A stretch of 5,109 nt of DNA from Nanosynbacter sp. GTDB taxonomy: Bacteria; Patescibacteriota; Saccharimonadia; Saccharimonadales; Saccharimonadaceae. The position numbers were made by a program, and so were the translations under genes. Shown one piece after another: positions 1 through 5,109 of this stretch. A model generated the notes under the pieces. That model was not told the DNA's origin. It saw only the letters and a program-made list of their open reading frames with translations, and made no database searches. Positions within the stretch are counted from its first letter, which is position 1; each line of letters opens with the position of its first letter. The stretch is taken from the NCBI GenBank assembly GCA_015257665.1, contig JABZJS010000023.1, forward strand, positions 1 to 5,109. Reading direction: 5' to 3'.

Positions 1-45
1 ATCTTCATCCAGGTCTATAGCCAGCCCAGCAAGGAGGACAACTAA
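1..45 (+). CDS. C-terminal end of an upstream gene, probably an ABC-transporter ATPase (partial)
   Basis: Reading from base 1 in frame 1 gives IFIQVYSQPSKEDN followed by TAA at 43-45; the rest of the gene lies outside the window. The stop is separated by one base from the ATG of an ABC-2 permease, and the Shine-Dalgarno of that permease is contained in this reading frame. ATPases of the NatA/DrrA type usually sit directly before such permeases, and their C-terminus commonly carries a hydrophobic stretch like 'L-E-x-I/V-F-I-x-L', which the visible IFIQVY resembles. Seen directly: the open frame, the stop and the spacing. Inferred: the ATPase identity, which rests mainly on context because only 14 residues are visible. 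Confidence 0.6.
   Translation: MFIQVYSQPSKEDN
31..38 (+). promoter_or_regulatory. Ribosome binding site of the permease, inside the upstream gene
   Basis: AAGGAGGA ends 8 bases before the ATG at 47 and is a near-perfect Shine-Dalgarno. It lies within the last codons of the upstream frame, which supports both the choice of start and joint translation of the two genes from one transcript. Confidence 0.85.
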
Positions 46-46
46 T

Positions 47-1261
47 ATGCATAACCTATCTACCGTCATCCGCTTCGAGATCACCCGCTCGCTCAAGAAG
101 AAGTCGTTTTGGCTTGCGGCGATCAGCTTCCCGCTGGTGTTTGCCATGGTCTTTGCCGTTATATTTCTCTCTAATAAAGCCTCGGCCGATGCTGCTAAGA
201 ACCTTGAGAAGCAGTCCTTTAGCTTTGCTGTGACGGATGAGTCCAAGCTCGTCAAGCCAGAGCTGCTCGCCGCCACCAAGGCCCAGCCCGTCGCTGCAGC
301 AGACAAAGACGCTACCATCAAGCGAGTGCAAGAAGGTACGCTCGATGCCTACATCTACTACCCCAAAGACATCGCCAAAGAACGGGTCGAAGTCTATGGC
401 AAAGATGTCGGACTCTTTGACAACGGCCGCTACAGCGGCATCGCCACCAGTCTACTCTCTAACTCTGTTCAATCAGAGGTCAGTCCAGCGGTGCGCATGG
501 TTATCCAAGACAAGGTCAATACCAAAAACACCGTCTACAAAAATGGCAAAGAATACAACGCCATCAACGAGATGATCCTACCGGGGCTTTTCTTAGTGCT
601 GTTTTACTTCCTCATTAGCTTCTTTGGCAACCAAATGCTCACCAGCACAACAGAGGAAAAAGAAAACCGTGTCATCGAGATGATCCTCACCACGGTACAC
701 GCTCGCACACTCATCATCGGCAAGATTATCTCTCTCATCGTCCTGGCGTTTATTCAAGGGCTGCTCGTTATTTTGCCAGTGCTTGTTGCTTATCTCTTCT
801 TCAAAGATCAGCTGCAATTGCCCGATGTCGACCTCTCGCACATTGCAGTCGACCCCGTGCGGATTGGGATAGGCTTCCTTGCCTTTGCCGCGAGCTTCCT
901 CTTCTTCACCGGCATGTTGGTGGCAATCGGTGCTGCTGTGCCAACCGCTAAGGAAGCGGGGAGCTTCTTTGCTACCATCATGATCCTGCTCTTTGCGCCG
1001 CTCTATGCCGCCGCCATGCTCATCTCCACACCAGACGCGCTGCCAAGCAAGATCATCACCTACTTCCCACTCACCTCGCCCATCCCACTCATGCTGCGCA
1101 ACGCAATTGGCAACCTCAGTGCGATGGACGCCGCCATTAGCATTAGTATCCTAGCCGTCTGTGCCGCCATCGCCATCATGATGGGCGTGCGCCTCTTCCG
1201 CTTTGGTGCACTCGAGTACAGCCGCAAACTCAGCTTGCGCGAGATCTTTACCCGCAAGTAG
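47..1261 (+). CDS. ABC-2 type transporter permease, NatB-like
   Basis: Membrane-spanning subunit of an ABC exporter in the ABC-2/NatB style (COG1668-like); it would pair with the ATPase encoded just upstream. Visible layout of the 404 residues: a basic N-terminus (RSLKKKS, 14-20), a first membrane helix at about 21-42, an extracytoplasmic domain at about 45-173, then five or so helices at about 176-196, 221-251, 272-298, 304-327 and 362-381, and a basic C-terminus. Two family hallmarks are present: STTEEKENRVIEMILTT (200-216), the cytoplasmic coupling segment with its E-E-K-E-N-R core, and YFPLTSPIPLMLR (339-351) before the last helix. Length and order match complete family members, so the gene appears intact. 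The start is fixed by AAGGAGGA 8 bases upstream. It ends in a tandem TAG TAG (1259-1264). The substrate cannot be told from sequence; Na+, drugs, peptides and lipids are all handled by relatives. Confidence 0.9.
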   Translation: MHNLSTVIRFEITRSLKKKSFWLAAISFPLVFAMVFAVIFLSNKASADAAKNLEKQSFSFAVTDESKLVKPELLAATKAQPVAAADKDATIKRVQEGTLDAYIYYPKDIAKERVEVYGKDVGLFDNGRYSGIATSLLSNSVQSEVSPAVRMVIQDKVNTKNTVYKNGKEYNAINEMILPGLFLVLFYFLISFFGNQMLTSTTEEKENRVIEMILTTVHARTLIIGKIISLIVLAFIQGLLVILPVLVAYLFFKDQLQLPDVDLSHIAVDPVRIGIGFLAFAASFLFFTGMLVAIGAAVPTAKEAGSFFATIMILLFAPLYAAAMLISTPDALPSKIITYFPLTSPIPLMLRNAIGNLSAMDAAISISILAVCAAIAIMMGVRLFRFGALEYSRKLSLREIFTRK

Positions 1262-1285
1262 TAGCTGCTACCCATAACCCACTAC

Positions 1286-1320
1286 GGCAAGAAACTAGCA
1301 TATCACCTTTGTTTCTTACC
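1286..1320 (+). repeat. Imperfect inverted repeat in the permease 3' UTR
   Basis: GGCAAGAAAC (1286-1295) can pair with GTTTCTTACC (1311-1320) at 9 of 10 positions, leaving a 15-base loop. It has no U-tract and sits directly before the proper terminator hairpin at 1325-1350. It may be a weak 3' UTR stem or chance. Confidence 0.25.
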
Positions 1321-1324
1321 TCAT

Positions 1325-1350
1325 AGCCCACCGCTTAGTCGGTGGGTTTT
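1325..1350 (+). terminator. Intrinsic terminator of the ABC transporter operon
   Basis: CCCACCG (1327-1333), a six-base loop (CTTAGT), and CGGTGGG (1340-1346) form a perfect 7-bp GC-rich stem, extendable by one G-U and one A-U pair, followed by TTTT (1347-1350). It lies about 65 bases after the permease stop and before the next promoter, so it separates the two plus-strand units. The U-tract is short (four T, then G). Confidence 0.8.
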
Positions 1351-1369
1351 GGGTTCAAATTTTACCCCC

Positions 1370-1398
1370 TTGACAAAATCCCCATCAATTCGTAATAT
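1370..1398 (+). promoter_or_regulatory. Sigma-70-like promoter of the 215-codon gene
   Basis: An exact TTGACA -35 box at 1370-1375 is followed, after a 17-base spacer, by TAATAT at 1393-1398 (4 of 6 matches to TATAAT). The start of transcription would be near 1405, leaving a leader of roughly 38 bases before the ATG at 1443. A position between an upstream terminator and a strong ribosome binding site supports it. No operator-like palindrome is evident around it. Confidence 0.75.
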
Positions 1399-1430
1399 AC
1401 AAGTACCACACAATAACTTCTAGTAATCAC

Positions 1431-1436
1431 AAGGAG
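1431..1436 (+). promoter_or_regulatory. Ribosome binding site of the 215-codon gene
   Basis: AAGGAG lies 6 bases before the ATG at 1443. It decides the start of a gene whose N-terminal protein sequence gives no homology guidance, and it speaks against the overlapping +1-shifted frame that begins at 1462. Confidence 0.85.
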
Positions 1437-1442
1437 AAAACA

Positions 1443-2090
1443 ATGCCTGGCATAAGAGCGAATGCAGCACCACATGAGGCCTACCCAGCTGACCTCGCAA
1501 CCGAGCTGCCCACGTCAATCCTTGCCGATACCAAACATACCAGAGGCGACGACAGCCCAACTGTTATCTTCCCTACCGCCCGGACGACAAACTGCCCATA
1601 TACTCCACCAACTGACCACTTCAAGACACCAGCGAATCCTGAAGTTGCAGTAGATGACGAGTATGGTAAATCAGATCAGAGAATAATCCACCAAGCATAC
1701 ATCGATTCTCTTCTTGATCGAGCAAGAAAATCATCACGGCTCGGTAGACTTGAAAGAGCGTTTGGAAATGGTGTCCTTATTGGTAGTCTTGGGGCAGTTG
1801 CCCTAGCAGGAATCAGGCTATCTACTGGCTATGGTGCGCGTTGGGAGCCAGATGAGTCATCGTCAATTTTTTCACATATTACAGTAGTTACACCAAATGA
1901 AACAGAGACAGTTGACCCGACAGATGTTGCCAACCTCGATTCGCAACGACGTCAAGATTCATTCGACCAAGCTACAAAAGGTGCTATTGGAGCAGCTATT
2001 AGTGGCACAATATTTGCCGCAAGTATCTGTTCATATAAAAAATCTCTGCGTTACCTAGAAAGAGCCCAAAAAGCACAGGAAGAGGTTTAG
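1443..2090 (+). CDS. Hypothetical two-helix membrane protein with a disordered N-terminus
   Basis: I do not recognise this 215-residue protein. Residues 1-75 are rich in Pro, Thr and Ala and look disordered. Residues 79-105 form a charged, probably helical segment. Two hydrophobic glycine-rich helices follow at about 107-126 and 179-197. Basic residues before the first (RARKSSRLGRLER) and after the second (YKKSLRYLERAQK) predict, by the positive-inside rule, both termini in the cytoplasm and an acidic loop of about 50 residues (127-178) outside. No signal peptide or catalytic motif is visible. The gene has its own promoter, Shine-Dalgarno and terminator, so it is probably monocistronic. The second half is visibly more A+T-rich than the flanking genes, which could mean weaker codon selection or a lineage-specific or acquired gene. 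It is clearly coding; the function is unknown. Confidence 0.8.
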   Translation: MPGIRANAAPHEAYPADLATELPTSILADTKHTRGDDSPTVIFPTARTTNCPYTPPTDHFKTPANPEVAVDDEYGKSDQRIIHQAYIDSLLDRARKSSRLGRLERAFGNGVLIGSLGAVALAGIRLSTGYGARWEPDESSSIFSHITVVTPNETETVDPTDVANLDSQRRQDSFDQATKGAIGAAISGTIFAASICSYKKSLRYLERAQKAQEEV

Positions 2091-2111
2091 CCCTCACTAC
2101 TGCAGTCATCC

Positions 2112-2140
2112 AGCACTCCGCATACTTTGCGGAGTGTTTT
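2112..2140 (+). terminator. Intrinsic terminator between the convergent genes
   Basis: CACTCCGC (2114-2121) and GCGGAGTG (2129-2136) form a perfect 8-bp stem around a seven-base loop, extendable by a G-U and an A-U pair, followed by TTTT (to 2140). It lies 23 bases after the stop of the 215-codon gene. On the minus strand the same hairpin begins 11 bases after the stop of the 978-codon gene but is not followed by a T-run, so it is a canonical terminator only for the plus strand. Confidence 0.8.
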
Positions 2141-2147
2141 GTATACT

Positions 2148-5084
2148 CTACCCCTGTGGCCGCTCTGCATACCGCTCATACACAGCGCGGTTGGCGGCGT
2201 TGGTGTTGCGACGGAGCTCTGGGGTGTTGAGGATACGGTAGGCATCGTGGCGAAGGGCTTGGTGGCGCTCAGCATAAGCTTGGTCAAAAGTCGGCTCGAT
2301 GGCAGCTCGCTTCTCAGGCGAGAGGGTGCGAAGATACGAATCCTTGATCTGCTGGTAGTCGGGCAAGTCGGGGATGCTATAGATCAGCTCTAGTGCGCCA
2401 TCATTTGCCCCTGCGAAGTTTTCTGCCTTGAGCCGTCCCTCAAAGACCTGACGCAGCGAGTGCATCTTCTCAGCAGCTGCGCCGTTGTATTCGCCGCGCA
2501 AGATCGCATCATATGTCACGTCATTAACAAACGGCACCGCACCCGCCACCCCAGAGGCCACCGCCTCAGCCGAGACAGTGGCGCGAGCATCATAGTTGTA
2601 CCCCTGACGCACCTGCACCGTGCCATCGTCTGCCACGTATTCGATCTCGCGGCCAGTCTCGCGGATAATCTCGCGCTTTTGGCCAGCCGAGCCAGCTCGG
2701 AACTGATGCTCAATAGCCGCCTCCTTGACGTACTCATTATCTGCCCGGAACGTATGCTGGTTGCCACTGGCATCGGTGAGGGTAATGGCAGTATCGCCAG
2801 TGGCGGCCATAGCTTGCCATTGGCTGCTATTGAGCTTGAAGTGGCGCATCAACTGGTCTTCAGCCGCAACATGCTCACCAAACTCCTTGCGCAGCCGCGC
2901 CGTCTGGCCGGCTACCATCAAGTTCTTGTGCCCTACCCCTGTGGCGTAGTCTTGCAGCGTCTGGCCATCGACCATTCGGCGGCGCAGAGCAACACCATCG
3001 CCATCGCGCAGCACCACACCATCGGCATTGGCCACTGCCCCATCAGCCAAAAGCTCACGGTCGATCTTCGCCCGCACTTCGCGCTGCGCCATCGCACTGC
3101 GGATCTCCGTTAGCGCACCCACCTCGGCCGCTGCATAAGCGCGCCGCCCCAGACCATGGCTCAAGCCAGCTGGTACCTCACCGCCAAGCTTCAGCTCATC
3201 ATAGAGTGCATCCAGCTTGTGGGCAGCATTCTTGGCTTCATCAGTGGTGAGCTGGGTATTGAGCGCTCGCTGCTTCAGTTCATCATCCTGCAAGAGGCGC
3301 GCATTCCAGGCTCGGTCGCGCCGTGCTGCTCCCTCCTCGCCACGCAGGTCGGTATAGCGGTTATATTCATCGTTGCTCCGCCCCACTGCCGATAAGTCGG
3401 CCATTGTTTCAAAGCGCTTCGTATAAGCATCAGTTCGCTGCTGAATAGCGCGCTTTTTAAGAGCCCGGTGCCGCGCTGCATTACCCAGCCAGTTGCGCTG
3501 CGCATCACCAGCCAGCACGCGCGATTTGCGCAGGTCTGCCCGCTGCTGCGCCCAAGTCCGCGTTCGGTCGACAATGCCACGCCGCGGATCATTCATAATC
3601 GCGCCCAGCCGCCCTAGCAGCGAGCCACTCATCCGCACCACAAAGGGCGTTAGCACCAGTGGCACCACCTGCACTGCCAAGCCAAGGATGATAAGATTGA
3701 GATTATTTGCATCCTTGCCATTCGTCAGGATAGCCACTCCTGCCAGGCGCGATCCACCAAATAATATCGACATCAGCGGAAACATCAGCATCATCGTCAT
3801 AAAGAGATCCTTCCACTTATCAAAATACTTTTCTGTACTAGGTAATACATGCAACAAGAAAGCAAAGGGCGAGATGATAACAAGAATAGTGATGAGCGCC
3901 TGACGCGCCGCAATAATCACCGCAGCGATGATAACCGCCAGCAGCACACCGACCAGCAGCGGAATAGCCATCGCCAGCGCTCCATCCGTCGCGCCCACCA
4001 GTGCACTCACTCCCACCACCGCACCCACCGCACCAGCACTACCTGTCAGCAGAGCACTCATGACATTAGGCCACGTAATTTTGTTAAGCGTATTATAATC
4101 TGCCCCGTTAACCGTCGAGGCAATATTGACAAACAGCTGCTGCAGCTGGAAGCCAAGTATGTTAGAAATATCGATCGCCGCCGCACACAGCCAAAACGAC
4201 ATATTGACGACAATAATCGACACCACTAAGCGCGGAAACATTTTCTTGATGCCATAATTGCTAATACCAACACTGGTAACTTGCGAATAAATCACGATGA
4301 GCGAGACGATGATAAAGGCGATATTGGCCAAGTCGCGCATGATCGCCCAAAAGCGAAAGAGTGTGCCATCACCACTGGATTGCAGCGGCTGCACCGCCAA
4401 GTACTGCGCCACCTGCTGGTAGAGCTGGTCAGTGATCCACGCCATGAAGTTACTCACCGGGCAGACAATCCAGCCAATACTACCCAGCGCTGTGCCACTA
4501 CAACTGGTCGTGGCACCATCATCTTTATCTGTTTGCTCGGCGGATTTGTCTTGGGGCTGGTTATCACCTTGATTATTGTTCTTGTCGTTTCCTGCCGCCT
4601 GGCCGTTTTGGTTATTACCGTTGTTTTGGGCGTTTTGTCCTGCCTGGGCGTCATTATTTTGGTTGTTTTGTGGCGCGGCTTCCTGCTGCCCCGAGATAGT
4701 AATAGCGCTCGCATCACCTAGTTTGTTATATATATTTGGCTCGACGAAAGCATACTCCACGTACGTCGCTTCTTTTGCACGCAGCGGATCAGTGCCATTG
4801 GGAAAAATAATGGTCTGGCGTCGATCTGATGCTGGCGTGTATTCGTAGAGGTGTACACCAGTGGGCAGGCCACGCGCCGTTAGTTCTTCGTTGCTAGCCT
4901 GGTGTGACTTGAATGTGTTATTACGAAAGACGAGATCCTCACCTTGGCGCTGCGCCGTCTCAGCAGCATGCACTGGCACAGGAGTAGCGAGCGCGAACAG
5001 CGCCGTCACTAGTAGTGCCAGCCACCCCGTATATTGCCGCAGACAACCCCTCGCCCGCGCAACCACTCGCCACGCTCTGTTCAT
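2148..5084 (-). CDS. VirB6/TrbL-like polytopic membrane protein with signal peptide and long cytoplasmic tail
   Basis: Probable inner-membrane component of a type IV secretion- or conjugation-like apparatus. Order of parts in the 978 residues: basic n-region and hydrophobic core with likely cleavage after VHA (38-40); exported domain (about 41-130); Asn/Gln/Gly-rich linker (about 133-190); a short segment with Cys195 and Cys208 and an amphipathic stretch (211-231); six or seven membrane helices between about 253 and 484, including a Gly/Ala-rich one near 345-364; then about 490 residues of charged, mostly helical cytoplasmic tail (about 490-978) beginning with a very basic stretch (RRGIVDRTRTWAQQRADLRK, 501-520). 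The VirB6/TrbL call is by topology and by resemblance to proteins remembered from Saccharibacteria; no diagnostic motif proves it. The start at 5084 gives a proper signal peptide but has no clear Shine-Dalgarno; its ATG overlaps the TGA of an upstream frame, suggesting coupled translation. Stop is TAG. The promoter lies outside the window. Confidence 0.8.
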   Translation of the reverse strand: MNRAWRVVARARGCLRQYTGWLALLVTALFALATPVPVHAAETAQRQGEDLVFRNNTFKSHQASNEELTARGLPTGVHLYEYTPASDRRQTIIFPNGTDPLRAKEATYVEYAFVEPNIYNKLGDASAITISGQQEAAPQNNQNNDAQAGQNAQNNGNNQNGQAAGNDKNNNQGDNQPQDKSAEQTDKDDGATTSCSGTALGSIGWIVCPVSNFMAWITDQLYQQVAQYLAVQPLQSSGDGTLFRFWAIMRDLANIAFIIVSLIVIYSQVTSVGISNYGIKKMFPRLVVSIIVVNMSFWLCAAAIDISNILGFQLQQLFVNIASTVNGADYNTLNKITWPNVMSALLTGSAGAVGAVVGVSALVGATDGALAMAIPLLVGVLLAVIIAAVIIAARQALITILVIISPFAFLLHVLPSTEKYFDKWKDLFMTMMLMFPLMSILFGGSRLAGVAILTNGKDANNLNLIILGLAVQVVPLVLTPFVVRMSGSLLGRLGAIMNDPRRGIVDRTRTWAQQRADLRKSRVLAGDAQRNWLGNAARHRALKKRAIQQRTDAYTKRFETMADLSAVGRSNDEYNRYTDLRGEEGAARRDRAWNARLLQDDELKQRALNTQLTTDEAKNAAHKLDALYDELKLGGEVPAGLSHGLGRRAYAAAEVGALTEIRSAMAQREVRAKIDRELLADGAVANADGVVLRDGDGVALRRRMVDGQTLQDYATGVGHKNLMVAGQTARLRKEFGEHVAAEDQLMRHFKLNSSQWQAMAATGDTAITLTDASGNQHTFRADNEYVKEAAIEHQFRAGSAGQKREIIRETGREIEYVADDGTVQVRQGYNYDARATVSAEAVASGVAGAVPFVNDVTYDAILRGEYNGAAAEKMHSLRQVFEGRLKAENFAGANDGALELIYSIPDLPDYQQIKDSYLRTLSPEKRAAIEPTFDQAYAERHQALRHDAYRILNTPELRRNTNAANRAVYERYAERPQG
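4518..4688 (-). repeat. Asn/Gln-rich low-complexity linker coding segment
   Basis: Codons 133-189 of the 978-residue protein use almost only AAC/AAT, CAA/CAG, GGN, GCN and GAC/GAT. Short degenerate repeats are visible, such as DAQAGQNAQNN and NQNGQAAGND. The coding strand is correspondingly A/C-rich and the plus strand G/T-rich. It probably acts as a flexible extracytoplasmic spacer between the exported domain and the membrane part. Such tracts often vary in length between strains. Confidence 0.75.
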
Positions 5085-5109
5085 GTCTTGTTCGACATTA
5101 GCATAATAT
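5081..5109 (-). CDS. C-terminal end of an upstream minus-strand gene (partial)
   Basis: On the minus strand a frame open from the window edge reads IMLMSNKT and stops at TGA (5083-5081), overlapping the ATG of the 978-codon gene in the four-base arrangement ATGA. This overlap is the usual sign of adjacent genes in one operon, and it fits the missing Shine-Dalgarno of the downstream gene. Only eight whole codons are visible, so nothing can be said of the product. The frame could also be chance, or a tiny ORF starting at one of its own ATGs (5104 or 5098). Confidence 0.45.

Noticed and set aside
1462..1653. Overlapping shifted frame inside the start of the 215-codon gene
   Set aside because: It has no Shine-Dalgarno of its own, while the ATG at 1443 has AAGGAG at ideal spacing and opens a frame that continues through the membrane helices.
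1370..2140. The middle cassette as a toxin-antitoxin, phage or transposon insertion
   Set aside because: There is only one gene, with no partner ORF, no terminal inverted repeats or target duplication, and no toxin, integrase or transposase motif.
2460..3113. Open plus-strand frame of 217 codons antisense to the 978-codon gene
   Set aside because: It lies wholly opposite a long, well-supported coding frame, has no convincing Shine-Dalgarno and gives a protein of no recognisable character. It is a shadow of GC-biased codon use.
4281..4721. Open plus-strand frame of 146 codons whose second half is strongly hydrophobic
   Set aside because: The hydrophobic part is the reverse complement of the Asn/Gln-rich linker: AAC/CAA codons read backwards give Val/Leu/Ile codons. 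The apparent membrane segment is an artefact.
47..5084. Possible recoding of TGA, as in some CPR phyla (Gracilibacteria, Absconditabacteria)
   Set aside because: No complete gene here contains an in-frame TGA and all have normal lengths with TAG stops. Nothing requires a changed code.
1..5109. CRISPR array, tRNA, rRNA, riboswitch or origin
   Set aside because: No regularly spaced direct repeats, cloverleaf-like segment, rRNA-like stretch, long structured leader or iteron/DnaA-box cluster was seen. The only intergenic gap above 60 bases (1262-1442) is explained by a terminator, a promoter and a short leader.

Overview
The window carries two plus-strand transcription units that converge on one large minus-strand gene, and both ends cut into operons. 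It looks like a bacterial chromosome of moderate GC. The best guess is a Candidate Phyla Radiation lineage, most likely Saccharibacteria (TM7) or a relative. This rests on the 978-residue secreted-then-polytopic membrane protein, which resembles the VirB6/TrbL-like proteins of the type IV secretion-like loci in those genomes. The assignment is from memory of protein style, not from a search. Standard stop codons (TAA, TAG and probably TGA) fit every gene seen.

Left part (1-1350): the last 15 codons of a gene, probably an ABC-transporter ATPase, run one base ahead of a 404-residue ABC-2/NatB-type permease (47-1261). The Shine-Dalgarno of the permease lies inside the upstream gene, so the two form a tight operon. 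A hairpin followed by TTTT ends this unit.

Middle (1351-2140): a well-formed sigma-70-like promoter (exact TTGACA, 17-base spacer, TAATAT) and a strong Shine-Dalgarno drive a single gene of 215 codons. It encodes a protein I do not recognise: a disordered Pro/Thr-rich N-terminus, then two glycine-rich membrane helices separated by an acidic loop. It has its own hairpin terminator.

Right part (2148-5084, minus strand): a 978-residue protein with a signal peptide, an exported domain, an Asn/Gln-rich linker, about six or seven membrane helices and a cytoplasmic tail of about 490 residues. It has no clear Shine-Dalgarno. Its ATG overlaps, as ATGA, the TGA of a reading frame entering from the right edge, so it is probably a downstream member of an operon translated by coupling. 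The likely role is the inner-membrane channel or scaffold of a conjugation or secretion-like machine. No tRNA, rRNA, CRISPR, insertion sequence or origin was seen.
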